A stretch of DNA of 64,000 bases, from contig NZ_CP050948.1 in NCBI RefSeq assembly GCF_019443745.1, positions 4,592,001-4,656,000 on the forward strand, in the 5' to 3' direction. The stretch comes from Iamia sp. SCSIO 61187 (GTDB lineage Bacteria > Actinomycetota > Acidimicrobiia > Acidimicrobiales > Iamiaceae). Position 1 is the stretch's first letter, and each line of letters starts with the position of its first letter. A model generated the notes under the pieces. It was not told the origin of the DNA. It was given only the letters and a program-made list of their open reading frames with translations, and did no database searches. Below are positions 15,554 through 25,994 of the stretch, in pieces. The position numbers and the translations under genes are program-made.

Positions 15554-17566
15554 CTACGAGTACCAGTAGATGTCGTCGACCTGGTTGCCGTCGTAGTCGC
15601 CCACGACCGGGGTGTAGATGCCGTTGATCGTCTGGCCCACGGCGGACTTGGTTCCGTCCCGGCCCAGGTCCTTCCAGCGGGAGTCCTGCCCCGGACCGGG
15701 GGTGTACCAGACGATGTCGTCGCGGCCGTTGCCGTCGAAGTCGCCGGCGAAGGGCCGGTACTGGGCACCGGTGACCCTACTGGCCGTCTTGGTGATCGAG
15801 CCGTCCCGCTCGAACCACCAGATCGAGTCGGCGGCTGCGCCGGGGCCGTACCAGAAGATGTCGTCGACGCCGTCGCCGTCGAAGTCGCCCACCACCGGTC
15901 GGTAGCTGCCGAAGATGGAGACGGCCCGCGAGCGGGGGATGCCGTCGGTCCCGAACGACCAGATGGTGTCGGGGGCGTGGCCCGGCTGGACCCAGAGGAT
16001 GTCGCTGGTCCCGTTCCCGTCGAAGTCGCCGACCGAGGGCGAAGCCGTCCACGGCATGGAGAGGTCGCGCTTCACCCACCCACCGCCACCGGCGCCGAGC
16101 CACACCTGGTCCCGCCGGGCGTTGGGCTCGTGGTTGGTGCCCGACTGGTTCGGGTCGGCGACCTTGGGGTCGGGGCCGGGCTGGTACCAGTAGATGTCAC
16201 CGCGACCGTCGGCGTTGAAGTCCCCGGCGAGGGGCACGAAGGTGCCCCTCTGGTCGAAGGTGGTCGGGGAGAACCGGCCGGCGGTGGCGGTGCCCCTCCA
16301 GAGGGAGTCGGGCCGGTCCCACGGCCCGTAGAAGACGATGTCGTCGTAGCCGTCGCCGGTGAAGTCACCGGTGGCGGGGATGTAGCTGCCCGAGACCCGC
16401 GGCGAGGTCGAGGTGTAGGCGCCGGTGCTGCGGTGCGACCACAGGTTGTCCGGCCCGGCGCCGTTGTCGAGGTAGCGCCTCACCACCCGCACGCCCGAGG
16501 CCGGGTCCGGGGACAGCTCCATCACGTGCTGGCGGCGGTAGCCGGTGCCGCGCCCTCCGCTGGTCCCCGTCCAGGCGTGGTAGACGGCGGTGAACCGGCC
16601 CCGGGCGTCGACGATCCCGTCGGCCCCGCCGGGGCCGTAGGCGCCGGCGGCGGAGCGGAGGATCGGGTTCGACCCGGACTTGGTGCACGGCCCCAGCGGG
16701 CCCGAGCACAGGGCGTAGCCGGTGGCGTAGCTGCTCGAGCTGTACTCGTTGCCGGAGTAGAGGAGGACGTAGCGCCCGTTGACCTTGGTCATCGACGGGT
16801 TCTCGACGACCCGCCCCTCCCAGCCCTGGCTGACGGTGATGAGCCGGCGGGCGGCCCCGCCGGCGAAGGACGTGCCGGTGGCCGAGAGCTCCCGGCCCCA
16901 GACCGCCGGGTAGTTGCCCCGCAGGTTCCCCTCGGTCTTCCAGATCAGGAACGCCCGGCCCGTCGCCTCGTCGACGATCACGTCGGGGTCGATGGCGCCG
17001 CCGGGGTCCGTCGAGGTCGACGTCGACACGATCGGCGAGCTCGACGCGGCCCGGAAGGGGCCCATGGGGTTGTCCGCGGTGGCCACGTAGATGGCGAAGC
17101 GGCCGTAGGGCGTGTAGCTGCCCGGGTTGGCGATGCGGACCGAGATGAAGGCCACCCACCGGCCCCGGATGTGGGCCACCGACGGCGCCCACGGCTCCTT
17201 CTGCACGCCGCTGGGGGTCCAGGGCATGTCGGGGAAGCCGTCGTTGTAGTAGCCGTAGCCGTCCCGCATCCCGAGCGCCCCCTCGTACTGGGTCCGGGGG
17301 GTCCAGGTGAGGCCGTCGCCCGACCAGCCCACGGGGAGGTTCGAGCTCCCGTGGTTGGTGCTGTAGGTGAACAGCAGGTCGCCCATGGACGCGACGGTGG
17401 GGTCGGGGTGGACGCCCGTGTAGGGGACGCCGGGCTTGTACCACCCACCGCTGTTCGAGGATCCGTACGACGGCGGACCGCCGGGGGCCGGCTCGCACGC
17501 CGTGCCGAGGGCCAGCGTCGCGGCCAGGGCCACGAGGCCGATGATCCGCCGTGATCTCGTGCTCAT
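15554..17566 (-). CDS. Lipoprotein glycoside hydrolase (GH43-like) with FG-GAP repeats
   Basis: A 670-residue exported protein. Residues 1-25 are a lipoprotein signal ([17 protein letters not shown]). Residues about 45-370 look like a five-bladed propeller of the GH43/GH62/GH32 superfamily: [59 protein letters not shown] and [18 protein letters not shown]. These probably hold the catalytic Asp and Glu for arabinan or xylan hydrolysis. Residues about 390-670 contain six FG-GAP/VCBS units of the form [17 protein letters not shown], likely calcium-binding. The protein stops inside the sixth unit (DDIYWYS). It should act at the cell surface on plant-type polysaccharide. Confidence 0.85.
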   Translation of the reverse strand: MSTRSRRIIGLVALAATLALGTACEPAPGGPPSYGSSNSGGWYKPGVPYTGVHPDPTVASMGDLLFTYSTNHGSSNLPVGWSGDGLTWTPRTQYEGALGMRDGYGYYNDGFPDMPWTPSGVQKEPWAPSVAHIRGRWVAFISVRIANPGSYTPYGRFAIYVATADNPMGPFRAASSSPIVSTSTSTDPGGAIDPDVIVDEATGRAFLIWKTEGNLRGNYPAVWGRELSATGTSFAGGAARRLITVSQGWEGRVVENPSMTKVNGRYVLLYSGNEYSSSSYATGYALCSGPLGPCTKSGSNPILRSAAGAYGPGGADGIVDARGRFTAVYHAWTGTSGGRGTGYRRQHVMELSPDPASGVRVVRRYLDNGAGPDNLWSHRSTGAYTSTSPRVSGSYIPATGDFTGDGYDDIVFYGPWDRPDSLWRGTATAGRFSPTTFDQRGTFVPLAGDFNADGRGDIYWYQPGPDPKVADPNQSGTNHEPNARRDQVWLGAGGGGWVKRDLSMPWTASPSVGDFDGNGTSDILWVQPGHAPDTIWSFGTDGIPRSRAVSIFGSYRPVVGDFDGDGVDDIFWYGPGAAADSIWWFERDGSITKTASRVTGAQYRPFAGDFDGNGRDDIVWYTPGPGQDSRWKDLGRDGTKSAVGQTINGIYTPVVGDYDGNQVDDIYWYS

Positions 17567-17633
17567 CCCCCTCACCGTCGGCCGCGACGGGCCGAGATCA
17601 AGCGCCCGGCCCGGCGTGGGCCAGGCTGGCCCC

Positions 17634-18440
<807 letters not shown>

Positions 18441-18581
18441 CCCGCGACCCGGAGAACGCTGACTGCGCAACTTTCCTCCAATCCGGCGGGGGGTGGTGGC
18501 CGAACACCACCTGGCTCCCGACGACCGGGGGCCGCGATCGACCCTCCCCGGGGTCGCCCCTACGAGAGGACCCTCCTGCAC

Positions 18582-19262
18582 ATGCGCACCAAGAAGCCCT
18601 TCATGACACTGCTGGCCCTGCTGGCCACGCTCTCCCTCGCCGCCGCGGCGTGTGGTGACGACGAGGGCAGCGACACCGCCTCCGGCAGCGACACCGAGAC
18701 CACCGTCACCGAGGACGAGGGCACCGAGACCACCGAGGCCGATGACGACGCCATGGCCGAGGACGACGCCGCCATGGCCGAGCCCGTCGGCGAGGCCTGC
18801 TCCGCCATCCCCGCCGACGGCGAGGGCAGCAGCGCCGGGATGGCCGACGACACCGCCGGCACCGCCGCCAGCAACAACCCGGTCCTGAGCACGCTGGTCG
18901 AGGCCGTCGTGGCCGCCGACCTGGTCGACGCCCTCAACGCCCCGGACGCCGAGTACACCATCTTCGCCCCGGCCAACAGCGCCTTCGAGGCGATCCCGGC
19001 CGAGGACCTCGACGCCCTGCTCGCCGACACCGACGCCCTCACCGACGTCCTGACCTACCACGTCTACGACGGTGGGATGCTCGACGCCGAGGCCCTGTCC
19101 GGCGAGTCCGAGCTGACCATGCTCAACGGTGACACCGTCGAGCTGGCGATGGAGGGCGACAGCCTCACCATCAACGGTGAGTCGACCGTGGTCTGCGCCA
19201 ACGTGACCACCGCCAACGCGACCGTCCACATCATCGACTCGGTCCTCATGCCCCCGGCGTGA
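18582..19262 (+). CDS. Fasciclin-domain lipoprotein
   Basis: A 226-residue exported protein: signal peptide with lipobox LAAAAC (Cys24), a 65-residue Asp/Glu/Thr-rich linker, then one FAS1 domain from about residue 95 (NPVLSTLVEAVVAADLVDALN, YTIFAPANSAFEAIP, LTDVLTYHVYDGG, ATVHIIDSVLMPP). FAS1 domains mediate adhesion or matrix binding at the cell surface, as in mycobacterial MPB70. A GAGAGGA ribosome-binding site lies about 10 nt upstream of ATG. The 141 bp before it contain a 7-bp hairpin (18492-18511). The acidic linker is low complexity but keeps frame. Confidence 0.9.
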   Translation: MRTKKPFMTLLALLATLSLAAAACGDDEGSDTASGSDTETTVTEDEGTETTEADDDAMAEDDAAMAEPVGEACSAIPADGEGSSAGMADDTAGTAASNNPVLSTLVEAVVAADLVDALNAPDAEYTIFAPANSAFEAIPAEDLDALLADTDALTDVLTYHVYDGGMLDAEALSGESELTMLNGDTVELAMEGDSLTINGESTVVCANVTTANATVHIIDSVLMPPA

Positions 19263-19310
19263 GTCCCCTCTGAGAGCAGCCGCCGATGCGGGGGGCTGAC
19301 CCTCTCGGAT

Positions 19311-19343
19311 GGAGGAGCCCGGGCCCACGGCCCGGGCTCCTCC
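19311..19343. terminator. Bidirectional terminator
   Basis: GGAGGAGCCCGGGCC-CAC-GGCCCGGGCTCCTCC, 15-bp perfect arms and a 3-nt loop, between the convergent fasciclin and beta-helix genes. No T-run, as is common in very GC-rich actinobacteria. Confidence 0.8.
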
Positions 19344-19404
19344 GCGCTCGGGGTGCGGTCCCGGGTGCGCCCCGCCGGCCGGCGGCGGGGCGACGGGCGG
19401 GCGA

Positions 19405-20625
19405 TCAGCCCACGATCTGGGTGATGCCGCCGGGGTTCTCGCCCTCGACGGCGACGGGGAAGCCGTCCACCGTCCCGGTGACGAGGCAGCGCTCGGTCCC
19501 GCCCTCGAGCACCACCCCCGGTCCCTCGGCCGGACGGTCGCCCCGGCGGAACGACGTGAGCCCGGTGAGGGCGCTGGTGCGCGTGTCGTCGAGCCGGAAG
19601 CCGGCCCCGGCGTTGGAGTCGGCCTGGCAGCCGGCGAGCGTGGAGTTGGCGGTGCCGCGCAGCACGAAGCCGTCGCCGAAGGAGTCCTGCGCCTGGCACC
19701 CCACGAGCTGGTTGCGCTCGCCCGTGACGACGAACTCGTCGTGGTTGAAGTAGGCCTTGCACCCCTCGAGCCGGTTGTTGGCCCGGGTGATCAGGTAGCC
19801 CGGGCCGTCGCACCCGGCCACGTCGCAGGCGACGAAGACCCCGTCGGTGCCCCCGACGAGGATGCCGGCCCGCCCGTCGCCGGCCTTGGCGCACTCGAAC
19901 ACGACGGCCTGGAGGACCCGGGTGGCGCGGACCTCGGCCGGGGTGGCGCCATCGGGTGGGTCGACGCCGATGGCGATGCCGTGCCCGCCGAAGTACACGA
20001 CGATGACATCGGCGATCAGGTGGAACGAGTCGCTCCCGGTGACCGGGGTCAGCGACCCCCTGTTGTTGCCCCGGAGGGCGATGCCGTGCCGGCCCGCGGT
20101 CTGCTCGCCCGTCGACCCGTCGAGGGTGAGGTCGCGGATGGCGGCGTTGGCGACAGGCGTGCCGTCGGCGTCGGCCTCGATCACGAGGGCGGGCTCGTCG
20201 ACCCCCGAGGCCAGCTTGATGACCGTGCCCGGGCCGGCACCGCGGAGGGTCACGCCGGAGCGGAGGAAGAGGCTGCCGCTGATGGGGAAGACGCCCGCCC
20301 CCAGGTGGACGGTGCCGCCGCGCAGCGGGCCGGTGCCTTCGCCGGCGGCGGCGTCGAGGGCGTCCTGGAGGGCACCGCGGTCGTCGCCCTCGCCGGTGCC
20401 CCGGGCCCCGTGGTCGCGGGTCGCGTCGCGCCACCCGCCCGGCGGCGAGCCCGCGGGGGCGGTGGCCCCGGCCCGCGGGAGCCCCGGCGAGCCGTCGTCG
20501 TCGCCCCGGCCGATGGCGGCCAGGGCGACGGCGGCCACCCCGGCCCCGGCCAGGCCGGCGCCGGCGATGAGCACGCCCCGACGGCCGGCGTCGGGACGGG
20601 CGGGGGTCTCGTCGGCGGCGTCCAC
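19405..20625 (-). CDS. Exported right-handed beta-helix (pectate-lyase-like) protein
   Basis: A 406-residue protein. Residues 10-40 contain RRGVLIAGAGLAGAGVAAVALAAI, a Tat-like or single membrane anchor. GTVHLGAGVFPISGSLFLRSGVTLRGAG begins a parallel beta-helix with repeated short coils (NNRLEGCKAYF, RNQLVGCQAQDS, NSTLAGCQADSN) typical of polysaccharide lyases or epimerases of the Pec_lyase/DUF5123-like type. No unique catalytic triplet is visible. The GTG start is chosen because it directly precedes the signal region; its ribosome-binding site is weak. It lies 71 bp downstream of the ABC permease gene and may be its last operon member, though that link is unproven. Confidence 0.75.
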   Translation of the reverse strand: MDAADETPARPDAGRRGVLIAGAGLAGAGVAAVALAAIGRGDDDGSPGLPRAGATAPAGSPPGGWRDATRDHGARGTGEGDDRGALQDALDAAAGEGTGPLRGGTVHLGAGVFPISGSLFLRSGVTLRGAGPGTVIKLASGVDEPALVIEADADGTPVANAAIRDLTLDGSTGEQTAGRHGIALRGNNRGSLTPVTGSDSFHLIADVIVVYFGGHGIAIGVDPPDGATPAEVRATRVLQAVVFECAKAGDGRAGILVGGTDGVFVACDVAGCDGPGYLITRANNRLEGCKAYFNHDEFVVTGERNQLVGCQAQDSFGDGFVLRGTANSTLAGCQADSNAGAGFRLDDTRTSALTGLTSFRRGDRPAEGPGVVLEGGTERCLVTGTVDGFPVAVEGENPGGITQIVG

Positions 20626-20696
20626 CGTCAGAGGCTGGCACGCACGACCGACCTCCGGGCACCACGGCGACGCCGTCCGTCCCGGCGGGGTCCGGC

Positions 20697-22670
20697 CTAC
20701 TCGCGCGGCGCGTCGCGCGTGGCGGCGACGAGGACGGGGCGGGTGAGGGCGACGGCGACGGCACCGGCGGCCAGGGCGGCCAGGCCCAGGCCCGCCATGG
20801 GGACCACGTCGGGCCCCACGACCGGCTGCTCCTCGGCCGCGGCGGCGACCATGAGGAGCTGGGCGGCGCCGGCGCCGCTGGCCATGGCGCCGATGCTGGC
20901 CAGCCCGAGGGGCACCATCGCCTGCCACCGCCGGGCCCGCTGGAGGACCTCGAGGGACGTGCCGGCCAGGCGCAGGCGGGTGAGGGTGACCCGCTGGTCG
21001 AGGATCGAGGCCGTCGAGCCGATGGCCGTCGCCACGGTGGCCAGGCCGAGGGCGGCCAGCGACATCACCACGCTGGCCCGGCCCAGGTCCTCGACCATCA
21101 ACCGGGCCTCGGCGTCGATGTCGGCGAGGGACGACACGCCGGCGGTGGGGTCGGCGGCCAAGATGGCGGTGCGCACCACCTCGACGTCGGTGCCGGCCTC
21201 GGCCACGACCGTCCCACGGGTCACGACCTCCTCCCCCTCCGACGACGACCAGCCCGCGACCTCGGTCCCGGGCACGGCCTCGGCCACGGCCCGCTCGACC
21301 GCCCGCACGGCCTCACCGTCGGCCGGGCCGGCGACGGAGAGGTACAGGTCGGTCGCCTCGTCCAGGTGCTCGACGGAGTCGGAGACGGCCCGGACCGTCG
21401 GGATGACGCCGAAGAGGAACCCGGCGATGAGCCCGGCCATCACCATGCCGCTGACGGCGCGGTAGGTGCCGCGGGCGTCGTCGGTGATGCGACGGCCGGC
21501 GAGGACCGGCCCCGGTCGCCGGCCGAGGTGGGCCAGGGCGGCGCCGACGAGCCACGTCAGCAGCGGCCCGACCACGGCCAGCGTGCCGATCACCGCCCCC
21601 AGGCCGAGCAGCACCGGGACCACCGAGCCGCCGTGGCCCAGCTGGGCGGCCGAGACCGTGAGGGCGAGCCACGCCACCGGCACGACCAGGAGGCGCACGA
21701 GCCGCGGGCGGCGGCCGCCCACCCGACTCGACACGCCGAGCGGGCCGATCACCACCTTCCGCAGGGCCACCGTCGCGCTCCCCGCGGCCAGCAGCGGCAC
21801 CAGCACGACGGCGGCGGCGAGGGCGCCGGCCCCGAGCCAGAGGTCGGCGACGGCGAAGTCGCTCCCGCCCAGCTCGATGCGGGCGGCGGCGGGCAGGACC
21901 GCGGCGTAGAGGGCCACCCCGCCCACGGCGCCGGCCAGCGCGGCCAACGCCGTCTCGAGGGCGGTGACGGCGACGACGAGGCCCGGCGTGGCGCCGACGA
22001 GGCGGAGCCCGGCGAGGCGCTGCTCGCGCTGGGCGGCGGTGAGACGGGCCAGGGCGCCGACGAGCAGCAGCGTCGGGACCACGAGGAGGACGGCGGCGAT
22101 CTGGGCCATGACCCGGTAGTCGGCGATGACGTCGGTCTCGCCACTGGCGTCGTAGCCGACGATGGGGGTGCCGTCGACGGCGATCTCGCCCTCGGCCCGG
22201 CCCACCACGGCGACCAGGTCGGCGTCGATGGCCCGGCCCTCGGGCCCGACCTGGCCGACGATCGTCCCCGGGAGGCGGTCGCCGAGGGCGGCCGCCGGCT
22301 CGGACGCCAACAGGTCGGCCAGGGCCGGCGACACGACGACCTCGCCCGGGCCGGGGACGGCGTCCACGCCCGGCGGGAGGGGCACGGTGCCGCGGCCGGT
22401 CGGGGCCAGCTCGACCCGGGTGATCTCCCGGCCCCGGTAGGCATCGGTCATCGTGCGCTGGACCGCGGTGGCCGCGTCGGGGTCGGCGGCGGCCATCGGG
22501 GTCCGCCAGGCGACCCGGTCGCCCCGGGCACCGAGGGCGGGGCTCACCGAGAGGGCGAGCAGCGCGAGCGTCGTCGCGGCGAGGACGCCGGCGGCGCTCA
22601 TGGCGAGCACGGTCCACTGGCGGGCACCGCCGCGCCGCCACAGCAGACCGGAGATGCGCAGCACGGTCAT
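20697..22670 (-). CDS. FtsX/MacB-type ABC transporter permease
   Basis: A 657-residue membrane protein with a long extracytoplasmic loop after helix 1 (residues about 45-180), then helices 2-4, and a second FtsX-like bundle in the C-terminal half. This is the two-unit layout of large FtsX-domain permeases. The ATG overlaps the stop of the ATPase gene (ATGA), so the two are one transporter. Such exporters or mechanotransmitters act on antimicrobial peptides, lipoproteins or envelope stress. A two-component system is encoded divergently and probably controls it. Confidence 0.88.
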   Translation of the reverse strand: MTVLRISGLLWRRGGARQWTVLAMSAAGVLAATTLALLALSVSPALGARGDRVAWRTPMAAADPDAATAVQRTMTDAYRGREITRVELAPTGRGTVPLPPGVDAVPGPGEVVVSPALADLLASEPAAALGDRLPGTIVGQVGPEGRAIDADLVAVVGRAEGEIAVDGTPIVGYDASGETDVIADYRVMAQIAAVLLVVPTLLLVGALARLTAAQREQRLAGLRLVGATPGLVVAVTALETALAALAGAVGGVALYAAVLPAAARIELGGSDFAVADLWLGAGALAAAVVLVPLLAAGSATVALRKVVIGPLGVSSRVGGRRPRLVRLLVVPVAWLALTVSAAQLGHGGSVVPVLLGLGAVIGTLAVVGPLLTWLVGAALAHLGRRPGPVLAGRRITDDARGTYRAVSGMVMAGLIAGFLFGVIPTVRAVSDSVEHLDEATDLYLSVAGPADGEAVRAVERAVAEAVPGTEVAGWSSSEGEEVVTRGTVVAEAGTDVEVVRTAILAADPTAGVSSLADIDAEARLMVEDLGRASVVMSLAALGLATVATAIGSTASILDQRVTLTRLRLAGTSLEVLQRARRWQAMVPLGLASIGAMASGAGAAQLLMVAAAAEEQPVVGPDVVPMAGLGLAALAAGAVAVALTRPVLVAATRDAPRE

Positions 22671-23371
22671 CGACCGGCCTCGGAGACCAGGGCGCCGTCG
22701 CGCAGGTGGAGGGTGCGGTCGCAGGCGGCGGCCACCTCGGGGTCGTGGGTCACCACGAGGAGGGCGGCGCCCGAGGTCCGGCAGGCGCGGACCAGGAGGG
22801 CGACCACGTCGCGGCCGGTCGCCCGGTCGAGGGCGGCGGTGGGCTCGTCGGCGAAGACCCCGCGGGGCCGGGCGACCAGGGCGCGGGCGATGGCGACGCG
22901 CTGGGCCTGGCCACCCGAGAGCTCGCCCGGGCGGCGCCGCTCCAGGCCCTCGAGCCCGAGGGGACCGAACCAGCGGTCCGCCTCGGCGGCGGCCCGCCGG
23001 CGGGTGGCCCCGGTGAGCATGAGGGGGAGGGCGACGTTCTCGATCGCCGGCAGCTCGGGCAGGAGCTGGCCCGACTGGAAGACGAACCCGAGCTCGGCGG
23101 CGCGCAGGCGGCTCCGCTCCCGCTCGGAGAGGCGGTCGATGCGGCGGTCGCCGAGCCAGACCTCACCGAGGTCGGGGCGTTCGACGCCGGCCAGGCAGTG
23201 CAGCAGCGTCGACTTCCCCGACCCGCTCGGCCCCATGGCGGCGACGGCCTCGCCCCGGCCGATGGCGACGTCGACGCCGGCCAGGGCCGTCGTCTCGCCG
23301 AACCGCCGCCACAGGTTCGTCCCCCGCAGGGCGGTGGCGGTCGCGGTGGGGGTGGGGGTGAGCGTGTCCAT
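22667..23371 (-). CDS. ABC transporter ATP-binding protein (MacB/LolD type)
   Basis: A 234-residue ATPase with Walker A GPSGSGKST near residue 50, the Q-loop in LGFVFQSGQLLPELPAIENVALPL, signature ELSGGQAQRVAIARALVARP, Walker B GVFADEPTAALD and H-loop VVTHDPEVA. This is the MacB/LolD subgroup that pairs with FtsX-type permeases, and the permease is directly downstream. ATG 23371 is the first in-frame start before the family-like region; a short Thr-Pro-Ala N-terminus precedes the domain. The divergent histidine kinase starts 131 bp away. Confidence 0.93.
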   Translation of the reverse strand: MDTLTPTPTATATALRGTNLWRRFGETTALAGVDVAIGRGEAVAAMGPSGSGKSTLLHCLAGVERPDLGEVWLGDRRIDRLSERERSRLRAAELGFVFQSGQLLPELPAIENVALPLMLTGATRRRAAAEADRWFGPLGLEGLERRRPGELSGGQAQRVAIARALVARPRGVFADEPTAALDRATGRDVVALLVRACRTSGAALLVVTHDPEVAAACDRTLHLRDGALVSEAGR

Positions 23372-23501
23372 GGCGGCGAGCGTGCGCCCGGCGGGGGTGC
23401 CGGCGCATCGGTCGGGCGGCCAGGAGGGGGTGACCGATCGGACCGACGCCGATGGCCGATCGGCGGAGGCCGGGGCCGGGACCGGTCCGTACCATCGGGA
23501 C

Positions 23502-24725
23502 GTGCTCCCCGCGACCTCGCCCGCTGCGCCCGGAGGGGCGCGGGCGTGGTGGGATCGGGTGACCCGGCTGCTGCCGTGGGTCGTCGACCTGGCGGTGGTG
23601 GGCGCGGTGGGGGTGGTCGCCCTGATCGACGTCGTCCAGCTCTCGGGGGCGCTCGCCGCCGAGAAGGCCCTCGCCGGCCTGGCCGCCGTGGCCCTGGCCG
23701 GCGCCCGGCGGTGGGCGGCGCTGCCCGCCCTCGCCCTCCTCGTGGCCGGGACCGTCGGCCTCGCCGTCCTCGCCACCTCCGTCGTCGGGGACCCGGGGAT
23801 CCCGGCCCTGGCCCCGATCGTCGCCGTCGCCGCCCTGTCCACGCCGGTGGTGCGGCGCCAGCCCGCGCTCGTCGCCGCCGGGGCGGCGGCGGCCGGGGCG
23901 GTGGCCGTGGCCAGCGTGGCGACGTGGCCGTCGGAGCCGCCGGTCCGGATCGTGGCCACCGGCCTCCTCGGCGGTGCCTACGCCCTGGGCGTCGGGGCCG
24001 GGGTGTACCTCCGCCACCTCGACGGCGAGCGGCTCCGGGCCGCCGACGCGGCGCGGCGGTCCGAGCGGATCGACATCGCCCGGGAGCTGCACGACCTGGT
24101 GGCGCACTACATCACCGGGATCGTGGTCCAGGCCCAGGCCGCCCAGGTCGTGGCCGACCGCGACCCGGCGGCCGCCGGCGCCGCCCTCGAGCGCATCGAG
24201 GGCGCCGGCCGCGACGCCCTCACGGCCATGCGGGGGATGGTGGGGACGCTGCGGGGCACGGCCGACCGGGCCCCGACCGCCCCGCCCGCCGGGCTGGCCG
24301 CCCTCGACGACCTCGCCGGGCTGGAGGACCTGGTCGCCCGCAGCCGCCGGACCGGCCTGCCCGTCACCCTGGGCATCAGCGCCGAGGCCGGCGAGACCGC
24401 ACGGGGGGCCACGGCGGCGGCGACCCACCGCATCGTCCAGGAGGCGCTGACCAACGTGCACCGCCACGCCGTCGACCCGACCCGCGTCGACGTCGCCGTC
24501 CGGGTCGTCGACGGGCACCTCGTCGTCACCGTGGCCGACGACGGCCGCCTGCCGCTGGGGCCCGACCCCACCGCCGCCCTCGCCGGCGGTGGCTTCGGGC
24601 TGATCGGGATGGCCGAGCGGGCCGAGGCGCTCGGCGGCCGGCTCGTGGCCGGCCCGGCCGTCCCGCCCGAGCAGGGCTGGCGGGTCGAGGCCGTGCTGCC
24701 GGCGATGGCGTCGGTGGGGCGGTGA
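23502..24725 (+). CDS. Sensor histidine kinase (HisKA_3, DesK/NarL group)
   Basis: A 407-residue kinase. Residues about 20-165 hold four or five transmembrane helices with almost no extracellular loops, as in DesK or LiaS-like intramembrane sensors. The dimerisation box ERIDIARELHDLVAHYITGIVV contains His197; the ATPase part has THRIVQEALTNVHRHA (N box) and VTVADDGR with GGGFGLIGMAERAEALGGRL (G boxes). GTG 23502 is 6 nt after TACCAT. The stop overlaps the response regulator start (GTGA). The divergent ABC transporter is the probable target and may be part of the sensing unit, as in Bce-type modules. Confidence 0.93.
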   Translation: MLPATSPAAPGGARAWWDRVTRLLPWVVDLAVVGAVGVVALIDVVQLSGALAAEKALAGLAAVALAGARRWAALPALALLVAGTVGLAVLATSVVGDPGIPALAPIVAVAALSTPVVRRQPALVAAGAAAAGAVAVASVATWPSEPPVRIVATGLLGGAYALGVGAGVYLRHLDGERLRAADAARRSERIDIARELHDLVAHYITGIVVQAQAAQVVADRDPAAAGAALERIEGAGRDALTAMRGMVGTLRGTADRAPTAPPAGLAALDDLAGLEDLVARSRRTGLPVTLGISAEAGETARGATAAATHRIVQEALTNVHRHAVDPTRVDVAVRVVDGHLVVTVADDGRLPLGPDPTAALAGGGFGLIGMAERAEALGGRLVAGPAVPPEQGWRVEAVLPAMASVGR

Positions 24726-25384
24726 GCATCCGGGTGGTGCTGGCCGACGACCAGGAGATGGTGCGGGCCGGGTTCCGCCTCATCCTGGAGGCGACCGACG
24801 ACATCTCGGTCGTCGGCGAGGCGGCCGACGGGCGCACGGCGGTGGAGCTGTGCCGGCGGCTCCGCCCCGACGTGGCCCTGCTCGACATCCGCATGCCCGT
24901 CCTCGACGGCCTGGAGGCCACGCGCCTGCTCGCCGGCCGGGAGGTCGCCGAACCGGTGCGGGTCGTGGTCGTCACCACCTTCGACCTCGACGAGTACGTC
25001 CACGCCGCCCTCCTCCACGGCGCCACCGGGTTCCTGCTCAAGGACGCCGGGCCGGCCCTGCTCGTCGAGGCGGTCCGGGCCGCGGTGCGGGGCGATGCCC
25101 TGGTGTCCCCGCAGGTCACGACCCGCCTGCTGCGCCAGCTCAGCGGCGGGGCCGCCGCCCGGCGGGCCGTGGCCGCCCCGGCCGAGCCCCTGACCGAGCG
25201 GGAGGGGCAGGTCCTGACCCTCGTCGCCCGCGGCCTCACCAACGCCGAGATCGGCGGGAGCCTCTTCGTCTCCCCGTCGACGGTGAAGTCCCACCTGGCC
25301 TCGCTGCAGGCGAAGATCGGCGCCCGCAACCGGGGTGAGCTGGCCGCCTGGGCGTGGCAGTCCGGCCACATGGACGGAGCCTGA
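24722..25384 (+). CDS. NarL/LuxR-family response regulator
   Basis: A 220-residue regulator. Receiver residues 1-120 with DD at 10-11 (VVLADDQEMVRAGF), phosphoacceptor Asp55 in LLDIRMPVLDG, Thr in VVTTFD and Lys in FLLKDAG are all conserved. The C-terminal LuxR HTH is LTEREGQVLTLVARGLTNAEIGGSLFVSPSTVKSHLASLQAKIGARNR. Coupled to the kinase by a GTGA overlap. It likely activates the divergent ABC operon and may bind in the 23372-23501 gap. Confidence 0.95.
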   Translation: MSIRVVLADDQEMVRAGFRLILEATDDISVVGEAADGRTAVELCRRLRPDVALLDIRMPVLDGLEATRLLAGREVAEPVRVVVVTTFDLDEYVHAALLHGATGFLLKDAGPALLVEAVRAAVRGDALVSPQVTTRLLRQLSGGAAARRAVAAPAEPLTEREGQVLTLVARGLTNAEIGGSLFVSPSTVKSHLASLQAKIGARNRGELAAWAWQSGHMDGA

Positions 25385-25402
25385 TCGGGGGCGGGAGGCC
25401 GC

Positions 25403-25984
25403 TCAGCCCACCCGCGCCTCGACGGTGGCGTGGAGACCGGCGATGGCGCCGTTCAAGACGGCGTCGATGAACTCGGGGGTCGCCTCTCGGCGCTCGACCA
25501 GGCGGCGGTAGGTGAAGGGCCCGATCACCATGGCCAGGGCGGTGTCGAGGTCGAGGTCCCGGCTGATCTCGCCCCGCAGCTGGGCCAGCTGGAGGACGGT
25601 GCGCAGCGGGCGCTTCCGCTCGGCGAGGACGGAGGTCACGATCTCCTCCATCTCGGGGTCCCGCTTGGCGGCGTCGATGAGCAGCGGGAGCATGTCGGTC
25701 ACCCGCCGCTCCTCCTCGACCTCGTTGAACCGCCCGAACAGGTAGCGCAGGTCGTCGGCGAGCGAGCCGGTGTCGGGGGTCGGCTGCTCGATGACGCAGC
25801 CCCGGGCGGCCTTGGCGATGAGGCCCTCCCGGGAGGCGAAGTGGCGGTACAGGGTCGACTTGGCCACGCCCGACCGGGACGCCACCTCCTCGAGGGTCAC
25901 GCCCTCGACGCCGGCCTCCAGCAGAAGCTCGACGGTCGCGTCGAGAGCAGCGCGGTGCGCTTCTTCACTGCGGGGACGGGCCAC
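25403..25984 (-). CDS. TetR/AcrR family regulator next to an MFS exporter
   Basis: A 193-residue TetR protein. HTH at residues 9-55: AALDATVELLLEAGVEGVTLEEVASRSGVAKSTLYRHFASREGLI, close to the AcrR-type consensus; the C-terminus (ALAMVIGPFTYRRLVERRE) matches the TetR_C ligand domain found with many drug exporters. GTG start 25984 is preferred over an upstream ATG because TACGGT ends 8 nt before it and the upstream part is not family-like. Divergent from the MFS gene at 26176, so it is probably its repressor. The sequence CGTAGCGAAA lies over this promoter and recurs before the MFS gene. Confidence 0.9.
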   Translation of the reverse strand: MARPRSEEAHRAALDATVELLLEAGVEGVTLEEVASRSGVAKSTLYRHFASREGLIAKAARGCVIEQPTPDTGSLADDLRYLFGRFNEVEEERRVTDMLPLLIDAAKRDPEMEEIVTSVLAERKRPLRTVLQLAQLRGEISRDLDLDTALAMVIGPFTYRRLVERREATPEFIDAVLNGAIAGLHATVEARVG

Positions 25985-25994
25985 GATCCTGAAC

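Noticed and set aside
18441-18581. Riboswitch in the leader of the fasciclin gene
   Set aside because: A 7-bp hairpin and a weaker 5-bp one are present but no known aptamer pattern was recognised.
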